From Deltaproteobacteria bacterium (lineage in GTDB: Bacteria > Myxococcota > JACRCW01), in contig JACRCW010000161.1 in NCBI GenBank assembly GCA_016218805.1, forward strand, positions 1 to 64,000: 64,000 nucleotides of DNA, written 5' to 3'. Under the pieces are notes generated by a model. The model did no database searches, had not been told where the DNA came from, and saw nothing but the letters and a program-made list of their open reading frames with translations. This document shows, piece by piece, positions 52,542-61,778 of this stretch; the first letter of the stretch is position 1, and each line of letters opens with the position of its first letter. Position numbers and translations under genes: made by a program.

Positions 52542-52964
52542 TCAGTTCTTGCGTTCCATCTTGAGGTCACAGCGGATGGTGCCCTGGAAGTTCCAGAACG
52601 TGGCGACGATCTCGACGTCACCCTCCATGGCGGTGGGGCCGGCGTTCTTCAGATCCACCGTCCAGCGCTCAGTGGCGCCGTTGAAGTCGTAAAACGCCTC
52701 GTACTGGATGCCCACCATCCCGCCCGAGCTGTCGTCAATCTCCGTCATGACCCAGGTGTCGCGGTCGTTGGGTTCGGCGGTGCCCGCCCAGCCGGTGGGG
52801 GAGGGCGCGCGCGGGAGATCCACGCGCAGGAGCACCTGCTGGTCTTCAAAGCCGTTGTTGTCACAACGGGAGAGCGTGCCCTCCCAGTGTTCCTGAGCAA
52901 TGCCGCAACCCGACGCCAGCAGCGCAAGAACGGAACCCAGCACCAGCGCGGTTGCACGCACCAT
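52542..52964 (-). CDS. small lipoprotein, paralogue of the divergent gene
   Basis: 140 residues with a signal and lipobox (LALLASGC, Cys20) and a beta-rich mature domain with two internal Cys (LSRCDNNG and TIRCDLKM). It is clearly related to the divergently read gene at 53122: both share W-E-G, R-C, TGWAG/TGWWG, R-W-T/K-V-x-L-K, EGDVEI and IRCD-K. It lies 32 bp upstream of the propeller lipoprotein on the same strand. Function unknown. Confidence 0.7.
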   Translation of the reverse strand: MVRATALVLGSVLALLASGCGIAQEHWEGTLSRCDNNGFEDQQVLLRVDLPRAPSPTGWAGTAEPNDRDTWVMTEIDDSSGGMVGIQYEAFYDFNGATERWTVDLKNAGPTAMEGDVEIVATFWNFQGTIRCDLKMERKN

Positions 52965-53056
52965 GAATCACCTCCCACGCCTGAATGGCACCCCGTGAAA
53001 TCATGCAACCGGGATGCCCCCGTCAAGGCGGGATGCGGCTTGACGGATGGCGTTCG

Positions 53057-53075
53057 GCACCCGGATAACGGGTGC
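53057..53075. promoter_or_regulatory. inverted repeat GCACCCG-N5-CGGGTGC
   Basis: A perfect 7-bp inverted repeat around GATAA, in the intergenic region between the two divergent paralogous lipoprotein genes. It could be a shared operator or a hairpin; no matching site was seen elsewhere in the window. Confidence 0.35.
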
Positions 53076-53121
53076 TCACACGCAAACGGTGACCCGGCAA
53101 GTCCGGGGTGGCAGGTGCGGC

Positions 53122-53520
53122 ATGCGGATGATGCGTCTGGCTGCGGGGCTGGCGTTGTGCCTGGGGATGGCGGGGTGCCTGTCGGACCAGCGCTGGGAGG
53201 GGCGCGCGGACCGCTGTTCGGGTGGCGTGGAGTGGAACCTCATCATGCTGTTGGACTGGCCGGTAGGTCCGGTGGTCACGGGCTGGTGGGGCATTGCACT
53301 CAATGGGCGGCAGGACGTGTTTCAGATGGCGCCCATCGAGTCGTCGACCAACATGTTCGGGACGCTGAAGTTTGACTCAGTGTTCCAGAGCGGGAACTCC
53401 ACCACGCGGTGGAAGGTGGAACTCAAGCACGGTCCCATGGGCGGTGATTACGAAGGCGACGTGGAGATCCTGGGGTCCAGCAGCACCATCCGCTGCGACG
53501 CCAAGCTGTCCGCCGAGTAG
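53122..53520 (+). CDS. small lipoprotein, paralogue of the divergent gene
   Basis: 132 residues with signal and lipobox (CLGMAGC). The mature domain shares the pattern of 52542-52964 (QRWEGRADRC, VTGWWGIAL, TRWKVELKH, EGDVEIL, TIRCDAKL). Head-to-head arrangement with a 157-bp shared region suggests an inverted duplication. It ends six bases before mutM. Confidence 0.65.
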   Translation: MRMMRLAAGLALCLGMAGCLSDQRWEGRADRCSGGVEWNLIMLLDWPVGPVVTGWWGIALNGRQDVFQMAPIESSTNMFGTLKFDSVFQSGNSTTRWKVELKHGPMGGDYEGDVEILGSSSTIRCDAKLSAE

Positions 53521-53526
53521 CCCGCC

Positions 53527-54399
53527 GTGCCGGAACTCCCCGAGGTGGAACTGCACCGGCGGCACCTGCGCGGCTGGCTGTGCGGGCGCGTGGTGGTGCG
53601 CGCGGTGGTCCGTCCGGCGGGGTTGCTCAAGGGGAGCACGGCCGGCTCCATGACGCGCGCCCTGCGGCGGGTCCGCTTCCTGGAGCCCACGCGCCTGGGC
53701 AAGCACCTGCTGCTTCCCACGGACGGAGGCGCGGCGCTGTACGTGCACCTGGGCATGACGGGGCACCTGTCACGCCGGCGCGCCGCGGAGCCCGCGCCGC
53801 GGTACGCGGTGATGTCCCTGGAACTGGATGACGGGCACGTGGTGGATCTCACGGACCCGCGGCGGTTCTCCGTGGTGGGGATGTTTGCGGCGGGCTGCCT
53901 GCCGCCGCCCATGGCCAAACTGGGGCCGGACCTGCTGGACGCGCCTCCCACGGCGGCGGAGCTGGTACAGATCCTGTCGCGTACGGGTAAGGCGATCAAA
54001 GTGGCGCTGATGGAGCAGGAGCGCGTGGCGGGGCTGGGGAACATCCACGCCGCCGAAGCGCTGTGGCGTGCGCGCATCCACCCGGACCTGCCGGCGCGCG
54101 CGTTGACCCTGCCGCAGGCGCGCGCGCTGTTGCGCGGCATCCGCGGCACGCTGGACCTGGTGCTGCAGGACGACGACGGCGAGGCGGTCTACTACGTGGA
54201 GGTGGCCGGGAACCCCAACCCGTTCCGGCTGTATGACCGCGAAGGTGAACCCTGTCCGCGGTGCCGCGGTCCCATTGCGCGGGACGTGCACGGCGGGCGC
54301 AGCACCTACTGGTGCCCGCGCTGCCAGCCGCTCAGTTCTCCTCCACCAGCTCCCCGGTCACGTCGTAGTCGTGCGCCTGGGTCACGCGCACGCGGATGA
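53527..54399 (+). CDS. mutM: formamidopyrimidine-DNA glycosylase
   Basis: 290 residues. PELPEVE at the N-terminus (Pro2 catalytic after Met removal, Glu3), a Lys in RLGKHLLL, the helix-two-turn-helix with VAGLGNIHAAEALW, and a zinc finger CPRC to WCPRC (from about 240) place it in Fpg/MutM, which removes 8-oxoguanine and Fapy bases. The start is GTG. A Ser/Pro/Arg-rich tail of about 23 residues follows the zinc finger and overlaps the convergent rimO end by 68 bp. Confidence 0.93.
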   Translation: MPELPEVELHRRHLRGWLCGRVVVRAVVRPAGLLKGSTAGSMTRALRRVRFLEPTRLGKHLLLPTDGGAALYVHLGMTGHLSRRRAAEPAPRYAVMSLELDDGHVVDLTDPRRFSVVGMFAAGCLPPPMAKLGPDLLDAPPTAAELVQILSRTGKAIKVALMEQERVAGLGNIHAAEALWRARIHPDLPARALTLPQARALLRGIRGTLDLVLQDDDGEAVYYVEVAGNPNPFRLYDREGEPCPRCRGPIARDVHGGRSTYWCPRCQPLSSPPPAPRSRRSRAPGSRARG

Positions 54400-55768
54400 G
54401 GTCCCCCGGCGTGAGCGGCTGGTCTGACGAGATGTAACAGACCCCGTCCACTTCCGGCGCCTGGCTCCACAGCCGGCCCTGCAGCAGCAGCGGGTGCTCC
54501 GGGCTGGGGCCCTCCACCAGGCACTCATGTTCCGTGCCCAGCAGCGCCTCCTGCTGCGCGCGCGAAATGCGGCGCTGCCGGCGCATCAGTTTCTCCCAGC
54601 GGGCGCGCTTCACCTTGGCCGGCACGCGGTCCGGGAAGTCGTACGCCGGGGTGTTCTCCTCGTCGGAATAGCGGAACGCGCCCAGGCGCTCAAACCGGAT
54701 TTCCTCGACGAAGTCCAGCAGTTCCTCAAAGTCCCGCTCCGTCTCACCGGGGAAGCCAACGATCACCGTGCTGCGCAGCACCAGGCGCGGAATGCGGTCA
54801 CGCAGCCCCAGCAGGATCTTCCGCAGCTTCCCGGTGTCCCGCCCGCGGCGCATCAGCTTGAGCACGCGGTCACTGCCGTGCTGCACCGGGATGTCCAGGT
54901 ACGGCAGCACGGCGGGCACGTCGGTGAAGGCGGTGATGACGTGCTCGTTGAAGGTGCGCGGGTAGGCGTACATGCAGCGGATCCAGCGGATGCCCTTGAC
55001 GCCGCCCAGCGCGCGCAGCAGGTGGCCCAGGTTGGGGCGGCCTGGGAGGTCGTGGCCCCACGCCGTGAGATCCTCGGCAATGAGCGTGAGTTCCTTGACG
55101 CCTGAGGCGGCCAGCTGCTCCGCCTCGCGCACCAGGTCCTCCGCGGTGCGGCTGCGCTGTGTGCCGCGCAACTTGGGGATGATGCAGAACGCGCAGTCGT
55201 TGTCGCAGCCCTCGCTGATCTTCAGGTACGCGGCGGCCTGGTGCAGCGTGTTGACGCGCGGCAGGTCGTAGCGGGCCAGGAACTCCAGCTCGTGGGTGAC
55301 CAGGTCTTTCGCCTCGTGGTGCTCCCCGCGGCCGAGGTCATCCTGCAGCACCTCCGCAATGCGCGTGTAGTCACCGGTCCCCAGGAAGTGATCCACCTCC
55401 GGAATCTCCGTGCCCAGGTCCGTGGAATACCGCTGCGCCAGGCACCCGGTGACGACGAGGCTCCTGAGCGCGCCTTTCTGCCGCAGGTCACAGAACTGCA
55501 GGATGGCATCCACGGATTCCTGCTTGGCCTCGCCAATGAACGAGCACGTGTTCACGACGACGGCGTCGGCGCCCTCGGCCCGCTCCGTGAGATCAAACCC
55601 CGCTTCCTGGGCAAGCCCCAGCATGTGCTCCGCGTCCACGCGGTTGCGCGCGCAGCCCAGTGACACAAAGTGCACGCGGGGCCGGCGGCCGCGGCGGCCC
55701 GGTCCCTTCCCAGCGGCGGGACGGGCGGTGGGGGCGTCGGACAGGACGGGGAGCCTCAAGCTGGACAC
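54332..55768 (-). CDS. rimO: ribosomal protein S12 methylthiotransferase
   Basis: 478 residues. MTTase N-domain Cys motifs are SLGCARNRVD, VNTCSFIGEA and TGCLAQRY; the radical SAM motif is ISEGCDNDCAFCIIPKLRG; a TRAM domain ends the protein (VRVTQAHDYDVTGELVEE). RimO adds a methylthio group to Asp88 of S12. GTG 55768 follows GAGGT at a good spacing; the frame stays open upstream because of the antisense kinase gene. Its 3' end overlaps mutM by 68 bp. Confidence 0.94.
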   Translation of the reverse strand: MSSLRLPVLSDAPTARPAAGKGPGRRGRRPRVHFVSLGCARNRVDAEHMLGLAQEAGFDLTERAEGADAVVVNTCSFIGEAKQESVDAILQFCDLRQKGALRSLVVTGCLAQRYSTDLGTEIPEVDHFLGTGDYTRIAEVLQDDLGRGEHHEAKDLVTHELEFLARYDLPRVNTLHQAAAYLKISEGCDNDCAFCIIPKLRGTQRSRTAEDLVREAEQLAASGVKELTLIAEDLTAWGHDLPGRPNLGHLLRALGGVKGIRWIRCMYAYPRTFNEHVITAFTDVPAVLPYLDIPVQHGSDRVLKLMRRGRDTGKLRKILLGLRDRIPRLVLRSTVIVGFPGETERDFEELLDFVEEIRFERLGAFRYSDEENTPAYDFPDRVPAKVKRARWEKLMRRQRRISRAQQEALLGTEHECLVEGPSPEHPLLLQGRLWSQAPEVDGVCYISSDQPLTPGDLIRVRVTQAHDYDVTGELVEEN

Positions 55769-55861
55769 GGTGGACCTCGGTGTGACGGGACGGGGTCTAT
55801 GGCGTTCGTGATCATCGCCGTCAAGCGCGGGGGGCCGCGGGCGTGCTAGCCCTTCACCGCC

Positions 55862-56917
55862 ATGGACGAGGAACAACAGAACGCTGCGTACACCGCAGCG
55901 GCGTGGGACCTGGGGGCGCCCCCGAGCGTGGAGCCCATCCCCGGCGGACTCATCAACCGCACCTACCTGGTGACGGCGGGCCCGCGCCGCGCGGTGCTGC
56001 AGCGCGTGAACGCCATCTTCAAGCCCGCCGTGCACCGCGACATTGACGCCATCACCGCGCACCTGGAGGCGGGCGGGATGCGCACACCGCGGCTGCTGCC
56101 CACGCGCGCGGGCGCGCTGTGGCATGAGTCCGCCGACGGCACCGTGTGGCGGATGCTCACCTGGCTGGAGGGCCGCGTCGTTGACAAGGTGGGTTCGCCC
56201 GCGCTGGCCACGGCCGCCGGCGCGCTGGTGGCGCGGTTCCACCGCGTGGTGTCCACCCTGCAGCACGCCTTCCACTTCAGCCGTCCCGGTGCGCATGACA
56301 CGCCGGCGCACATGGCGCGGCTGGAGCGTGCGCTGGCGGAGCACACCGGGCATGCGCAGTACGCGCGCGTGGCCCCGCTGGCCGAAGCAATCCTGGACGA
56401 GTGGCGCCACCTGGAGCGCCTCCCCGTCCTGCCCACGCGCATCATCCACGGCGACCTGAAGATCTCCAACCTGCTGTTCAACGCCGCGCTCGACGAGGGA
56501 ATTGCGCTGCTGGACCTGGACACCATGGCGCACGGGGTGATCCCCGTGGAACTGGGGGACGCGTTCCGGTCATGGTGCAACCCCGCGGGTGAAGACGCGG
56601 AAGCGGCGCGCGTGCAGCCGGAGCTGTTTGCCGCGGCGGTGGCGGGCTACGCGCGCGCGGCCCAGGGGTTGCTCACGCCCGACGAGGCGGCCGGACTGGT
56701 GCTGGGTACGCAGACCATTGCGCTGGAGTTGTCCGCGCGCTTCTGCGCGGATGCGCTGCTGGAGACGTACTTTGGGTGGAACAGCCGCAAGTACGCCACG
56801 CGCAGCGAACACAACCGGGTCCGCGCCACCAGCCAGCTGGCGGTCAGCCGGAGCGCCGGGGCGCAGCGCGCCGCGCTGGAGTCCGCAACCCGGGTTGCTC
56901 TTTCCGCGGTCCGGTGA
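55862..56917 (+). CDS. APH/NahK-like sugar or choline kinase
   Basis: 351 residues of the aminoglycoside/choline kinase-like superfamily. PGGLINRTYLVT is the nucleotide strand, IIHGDLKISNLLF the catalytic loop (H-G-D-x4-N) and LLDLDTMAHG the metal site. Overall length and the 'NRTY' start resemble N-acetylhexosamine kinase (NahK) relatives. It phosphorylates a small hydroxylated substrate, probably a sugar. Single gene, divergent from rimO. Confidence 0.78.
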   Translation: MDEEQQNAAYTAAAWDLGAPPSVEPIPGGLINRTYLVTAGPRRAVLQRVNAIFKPAVHRDIDAITAHLEAGGMRTPRLLPTRAGALWHESADGTVWRMLTWLEGRVVDKVGSPALATAAGALVARFHRVVSTLQHAFHFSRPGAHDTPAHMARLERALAEHTGHAQYARVAPLAEAILDEWRHLERLPVLPTRIIHGDLKISNLLFNAALDEGIALLDLDTMAHGVIPVELGDAFRSWCNPAGEDAEAARVQPELFAAAVAGYARAAQGLLTPDEAAGLVLGTQTIALELSARFCADALLETYFGWNSRKYATRSEHNRVRATSQLAVSRSAGAQRAALESATRVALSAVR

Positions 56918-57016
56918 CGACGTCACCCCTGCGCTCCTCCGCCACCTGCCGGATGGACGGGTGGACGATGCCCAGCGCGCCGCTCCGGGGGTACGACATG
57001 TGTGGCGGAGGTGTTT

Positions 57017-59152
57017 ATGCGTCCCACATGGTTCAGTGCGTGGTTGTTGGCGGCGGTGGTGGTTCCCAGCGCGGCGCGGGCGGCGGTGGGTGACAACACG
57101 GTGGGCGTGAACATCCACGTGGGTTACCCGTCATTCATTGCGGCGGCGGCGGACCTGGGCGTGGCGTGGGTGCGCGTGGATGGGAACTGGGACGCGCTCA
57201 ACCCGGCCAACGGTTCCTACAACTGGGGCTGGATGGATGAGACGGTGAACCGCGCCCACGCGGCCGGTCTCAAGGTGTTCATGTCGTTGGGGTATGGGCC
57301 CGCGTGGGTGCCGCGGCACGGGGACACCGACGGGCGCGCGGGCAATGACGTGCCGGACAGCAGCGCGGAGTGGGCGGCGTTTGTGACCGCGGCGGTGCAG
57401 CACTACCGGGCGCTGGGCGTGACGCACTTTGGGCTGTGGAATGAGGCCAACCTGGAGAGTTTCTTTGAGGGCACACCGCAGGAGTACGTGGACCTCATTG
57501 CGGTGCCGGGGGCGGCGGCCCTCCGCGCGGCGTGCGCGGACTGCAAGGTGCTGGGCCCGGAGGCCGCCAACGTGGGCGAGTGCGACGACTGGCTGGAAGC
57601 GGTGCTCACGCGCGCGCCGATCACGACGTGGGACATCATCACCCACCACAGCTACAACGGGTTTGCGGACATGGGGACCAACATCTGGGACGGGGACACG
57701 TTTATCAACGCGTTGGAGGAGCAGCGGTTCTTCTTCACGCGGCGCTCGCTGCGGCAGATCCTGGACCTGGCCGGATGGAACGGCGAAGTGTGGATCACGG
57801 AGACCGGCTACCGCGCCAACCCGATTGGCGACGCGGGCGAGGAGGGGCGGCAGGCGACGTACGTGCGGCGCGTGCTGGAGGAGCAGTTGGCGCGGGCCTG
57901 GTACACCAACACGTTCTTCTACGAGATTGAGGACTGCGGACCCGCCCAGCCCGCGTGCGACATTGACGGGTTTGGGCTCATGCACGCGACCTCCAGCGGT
58001 GACGAGGGCACCAAGACGTTCCCGGGCGACTACCGGCGCAAGCCCGCGTTCCAGGCCATCAAGGATTTCATTGCCGCGCACCCGGCCATCACCGGGCAGA
58101 CGCCGCCGCCGCAGTGTGGCGACGGCGACGACAACGACGGGGACGGCCGCACCGACGGGGCGGACCGCGGGTGCTCCGGCGCGCTGGATGACAATGAGGC
58201 GGATGACCCGCCGCGCCGCACGCTGTCCGCGTACGTGACGCCGGGGCTCAACGTGGACGGCGAGTTCACCGACTGGGGCGCGGAGGGTTGGGTGACGCTG
58301 GGGGCGGCGGACTGGCATGGCACGGAGCCGCTGGGCGCGGGGGACCAGGAGGTGCGTGTGGCGGCGCGGTGGTCCTCCGCAGGGTTGGCGCTGGCGTTGG
58401 AGGTCACGGATGACACGCAGGAGAACGGCCACGCGGACGCGGACCTGTGGCAGGGTGACAGCGTGCAGCTGGCGTTTGACACGGGGCGCAACGGTGGCAC
58501 GGGATACGACGCCACCGACGACCACGAGATCAATTTCGCGCGGGTGGCGGGGCAGCCGCGCAGCTACCGCTTCAAGGGCCCGGCGGGCGCCACGTCGGAC
58601 TGGCAGTTCGCGGTGCAGCGCGCGGGCACCGTCACCCGGTACGAAATACAACTACCGCCGCCCGCCGTGCCGGGCCTCCCCACCAGCGCGGGGAACGAGA
58701 CGGGGTTCTCGTTCCTGGTCAATGACGCCGATGGATCGGGGCGCGCGGGCTGGACGGAATGGACGGCGGGCATTGGTGTGGGGAAGGTGCCGGAGTTGTT
58801 CGGGCGCATCCACTACGAGTCGCAGTCCGCCGGCGGCGGCGTCGCCTCGTCCAGCGGACCGGCGCCGCAGTCGTCGTCCTCGGTGGCGGGCGCGTCCTCG
58901 TCCGCGGGCGGTGGCGGGAGCAGCGCGGCGGTGGGCACGTCCTCCACCGCCGGCGGAGGGAGCTCGGGAACCGCGCCAGGCTCGTCCGCGGCGGGGGTGA
59001 GCGGCGGTGGCGCGGGCAGGGCGTCGTCGGGTGACGCGTCAGATGACGTGCCGCCGGATGCGTGCGCGTGCAGCGACGTTCCACGCCGCACGCCGCTGGC
59101 GGGGCTGGTCCTGCTGGGCGCGCTCGCGACGTTCCGGCGGCGGCGGCACTGA
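57017..59152 (+). CDS. secreted clan-A glycoside hydrolase with MYXO-CTERM tail
   Basis: 711 residues. GGAGG precedes ATG 57017. A signal peptide (to about 22) leads to a clan GH-A barrel (about 25-355) with acid/base Glu143 in GLWNEANL and nucleophile Glu262 in VWITETGY, as in GH39- or GH5-type enzymes. A Ca-binding-like segment (CGDGDDNDGDGRTDGADRGC), a CBM9-like domain (about 405-600), a Ser/Gly linker (about 610-680) and a C-terminal Cys (ACAC), helix and Arg run (FRRRRH) follow. The tail matches MYXO-CTERM, which myxosortases cut to anchor proteins at the cell surface. Substrate likely a polysaccharide. Confidence 0.85.
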   Translation: MRPTWFSAWLLAAVVVPSAARAAVGDNTVGVNIHVGYPSFIAAAADLGVAWVRVDGNWDALNPANGSYNWGWMDETVNRAHAAGLKVFMSLGYGPAWVPRHGDTDGRAGNDVPDSSAEWAAFVTAAVQHYRALGVTHFGLWNEANLESFFEGTPQEYVDLIAVPGAAALRAACADCKVLGPEAANVGECDDWLEAVLTRAPITTWDIITHHSYNGFADMGTNIWDGDTFINALEEQRFFFTRRSLRQILDLAGWNGEVWITETGYRANPIGDAGEEGRQATYVRRVLEEQLARAWYTNTFFYEIEDCGPAQPACDIDGFGLMHATSSGDEGTKTFPGDYRRKPAFQAIKDFIAAHPAITGQTPPPQCGDGDDNDGDGRTDGADRGCSGALDDNEADDPPRRTLSAYVTPGLNVDGEFTDWGAEGWVTLGAADWHGTEPLGAGDQEVRVAARWSSAGLALALEVTDDTQENGHADADLWQGDSVQLAFDTGRNGGTGYDATDDHEINFARVAGQPRSYRFKGPAGATSDWQFAVQRAGTVTRYEIQLPPPAVPGLPTSAGNETGFSFLVNDADGSGRAGWTEWTAGIGVGKVPELFGRIHYESQSAGGGVASSSGPAPQSSSSVAGASSSAGGGGSSAAVGTSSTAGGGSSGTAPGSSAAGVSGGGAGRASSGDASDDVPPDACACSDVPRRTPLAGLVLLGALATFRRRRH

Positions 59153-59207
59153 CTTGTGGGGGATGTCGGGCGGCGGCTAGCGTCGGCCCACCTCAACGGA
59201 GGTGGGC

Positions 59208-61115
59208 ATGAGTCCACGTCGGGTAGCGTTGTTCATCGCGTCGGCATGGCTGAGCGCCTGTCCCCTCCCCGCCAGCGAATGCGCCGACGGCGGCACCGAC
59301 TGCGCAGACGGCGGTGCCGCGCACGGGAGCACCGGTGACGTGGGGCAGGCGTGTTCGCCCGGTGGCAGCGGTTGCACCAACGTCTGCCTGGAGCTGCAGA
59401 GCGGCGCGGGGGTGTGCATTGACACGTGTGGTCCGCAGGGCCGCGTGGACTGCCCGTCCGGTTACGTGTGCAATACGCGCCCGCTGGACAGCGGGGACAC
59501 CGTGGACATCTGCCTGCCCAATGGCAGCTGCGGCAGCCTCACCTACCAGGGCTATTGTGACGGGGCCACGCTGCATTACTGCGGCAATGAGGGCCCGCTC
59601 GTCGTGGATTGCGCGCAGGTCACCGGACAGAACGGGCAGGCCATGCAGTGCGCGGTGGTGAACCCGTCCATTGGCAGCAACTGCGTGTCCAGCGAGTTCA
59701 GCAGCGGCTGTGGTGCGGAGACGGAGAACGGGCGGTGTGACGGCAACGCCGTGGTGTTCTGCCAGTCGCTGGCCAGCGGCAATGTGGTGCGGCAGGACTG
59801 CACCGGCGGGCAGCAGTGCGTGGTGTCCCCGGACGGGCATGCCGGGTGCGTGACGTCGGGTGCCACCGGCTGCGGGAGCGTCACCTACCAGGGCTACTGC
59901 GAAGGCGCGACGCTGGTCTACTGCCTCAACGACAACGTGACCCGCCTGGATTGCACCAACGGCCGGGAGTGCGCGTTTGTGAGCAATGAGATCGGGTACG
60001 ACTGCGTGCAGCCCATCACGGCGGGTACGGGGAGCAAGCGCGCGCGGGGGAGTTTCTCGTTTGAGAAGCGGCCTCTGACGCTCAGCGGGTTGGGCTCGGT
60101 CCAGCAGCACCCGGTGCGCCAGGCCATCGTGCGGGTGCTGCGGTCGTCGGACAACCAGATTCTGTCGTCGGGATACACCGGGACGGATGGCCGGTTTGAC
60201 CTGCTGTTTGAGGAAACCGGTGAGGTGTACGTGGCGGTGTTTGCCGCGGCGGACAATGACCAGTTTGCCGTGGCGGTGCGGGATTGCCCGCTGGATGACT
60301 GCGGCGGCGCTGGCAACGTGTACGCCATCCGCTCCGCGGGTTTCACGCCGTCCGCGGACACGGACGTGGGCGGCCTGCTGGTGGGCGAGGCCAACGGGGC
60401 GGGCGCCTTCAACGTGTTTGACGTCTTTGTGACGGGGCAGGCGTACGCCACGCAGAACTACGGCCAGCGGCCCCCGGCGCTGACCGCGCAATGGAGCCGC
60501 GGGTCCAACACGCGCTGCAACACGTCCTGTTTCTCCGGCCGCAGCAACACCATCTACGTGCTCTCCACGTCGGAAGACACGGACGAGTACGACGACCCGG
60601 TGCTGCTGCACGAGTTCGGGCACTACATGGAGTCCGCGTTCTCGCATTCGGACAGCCCTGGCGGCGCGCATGACGGCAGCCCCACGGACCCGCGCCTGGC
60701 GTGGGGCGAGGGCTACGGCACCTGGGTGGGCTGCTCCATTGCGGGTTCACCGCTGTACGTGGACTCGCGGCCGGGTGGCGCTTCCGTCACCGACGTCAGC
60801 GACACGGGAATCCACGCCAGCGGCGGCGGTGGCATGCTGCAGTTGATGAGCGAGTACACCGTCTCCGAGGCGCTGTGGCACCTGTCCGTCTCCCACAACG
60901 GCACGCAGGGCACGGGCACGCAGCCCGTGTTTGACGTCCTGGGCCACTACTTCACCGGCGGGTCGTTCCAGGACCGCGGCGTGGGCGGGGTGGATTTCGT
61001 GGACTTCCTGGACGGCTGGTATTGCCGCGCCCACGGCAATGATGCGTACGTACGCTCCGTCGTCAGCTACGTCTCCTTCCCGTACGACTACAACGGCCCC
61101 ACCTCCTGCCCGTGA
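59208..61115 (+). CDS. zinc metalloprotease-like lipoprotein with Cys modules
   Basis: 635 residues. GGAGG precedes ATG 59208; the lipobox is WLSAC (Cys18). Three Cys modules (108-159, 168-214, 222-266) share CGSxTYQGYCxGATLxYC. The middle is beta-rich (about 275-420), resembling a Cna-B/CarboxypepD-like fold (GYTGTDGRFDLLFEETGEVYV). HEFGH at 468-472 (LLHEFGHYME) is a gluzincin-type zinc site, and the Glu in WGEGYGTW is a likely third ligand. Surface-bound protease activity is plausible. The GTG of the next gene overlaps its stop. Confidence 0.75.
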   Translation: MSPRRVALFIASAWLSACPLPASECADGGTDCADGGAAHGSTGDVGQACSPGGSGCTNVCLELQSGAGVCIDTCGPQGRVDCPSGYVCNTRPLDSGDTVDICLPNGSCGSLTYQGYCDGATLHYCGNEGPLVVDCAQVTGQNGQAMQCAVVNPSIGSNCVSSEFSSGCGAETENGRCDGNAVVFCQSLASGNVVRQDCTGGQQCVVSPDGHAGCVTSGATGCGSVTYQGYCEGATLVYCLNDNVTRLDCTNGRECAFVSNEIGYDCVQPITAGTGSKRARGSFSFEKRPLTLSGLGSVQQHPVRQAIVRVLRSSDNQILSSGYTGTDGRFDLLFEETGEVYVAVFAAADNDQFAVAVRDCPLDDCGGAGNVYAIRSAGFTPSADTDVGGLLVGEANGAGAFNVFDVFVTGQAYATQNYGQRPPALTAQWSRGSNTRCNTSCFSGRSNTIYVLSTSEDTDEYDDPVLLHEFGHYMESAFSHSDSPGGAHDGSPTDPRLAWGEGYGTWVGCSIAGSPLYVDSRPGGASVTDVSDTGIHASGGGGMLQLMSEYTVSEALWHLSVSHNGTQGTGTQPVFDVLGHYFTGGSFQDRGVGGVDFVDFLDGWYCRAHGNDAYVRSVVSYVSFPYDYNGPTSCP

Positions 61116-61618
61116 GCACACCCACCATGCGCCACCTCACTGCCGCCCTGCTCCTCCCCGCGCTGTTGGCCTGCTCGTCCGGCAGCAGCAGCACGCGCTC
61201 CTCCCCGCCTTCCGCGGTCCAGAACAAGGCGGAGGCGCCCCTGGACCTGGTGTTGTCCACCGCATCCGTGGGTGACGGTGAAGTGCAGGTCGCCCTGGTC
61301 ATCCGCGCGCGCGCCGATGTCCCGCGCGCGGTGGCGCGCTTTGTCCCGCCGGAGGGGTGCACGCTCAAGGACGGCGCGGTGGAGACGGACCTGGGCGCGC
61401 TGCACGCCGGTGAGGAACGCACCCTGGTGGCCACGCTGCGGGTCCCGGCCCGCGAGGGGCTGGTGCTGGCCGCCGGCGTGGATGTGCACCTGGCCACGGG
61501 CGTGAAGCTCAACGCATCCCGCACGGCGGCGCTGGGCGCGGCCGCACCCGCCGCACCGGCAGGCAAGGTCATCCAACTGCCCAACGGCGAATCCGTCCGC
61601 ATGCAGAACGCGCAATGA
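61112..61618 (+). CDS. small lipoprotein
   Basis: 168 residues. A lipobox LPALLAC follows a short signal; Ser/Thr-rich linker; then a beta-rich Ig-like domain (LDLVLSTASVGDGEVQVALV). The GTG at 61112 overlaps the metalloprotease stop (GTGA), so they are likely an operon; ATG 61127 is also possible. Function unknown. Confidence 0.65.
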   Translation: MSTPTMRHLTAALLLPALLACSSGSSSTRSSPPSAVQNKAEAPLDLVLSTASVGDGEVQVALVIRARADVPRAVARFVPPEGCTLKDGAVETDLGALHAGEERTLVATLRVPAREGLVLAAGVDVHLATGVKLNASRTAALGAAAPAAPAGKVIQLPNGESVRMQNAQ

Positions 61619-61778
61619 CCGCCCGGTCAGTGTGACCCACCAGTCAGATTCCTCGTCGAGGTCTGGGCCGGAAGCGATGCCGCGCCGCGGCACGGCAGGC
61701 CTTGTGGATCACGTGCCGGCGGTGGATGGTCAACGCCGCTTGACGTGGCGCGGGGGACGCGCCGGACGGGGTGCACGG

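Noticed and set aside
55769-56533. N-terminal extension of rimO
   Set aside because: It is antisense to the kinase gene; RimO motifs and a GAGGT site support GTG 55768.
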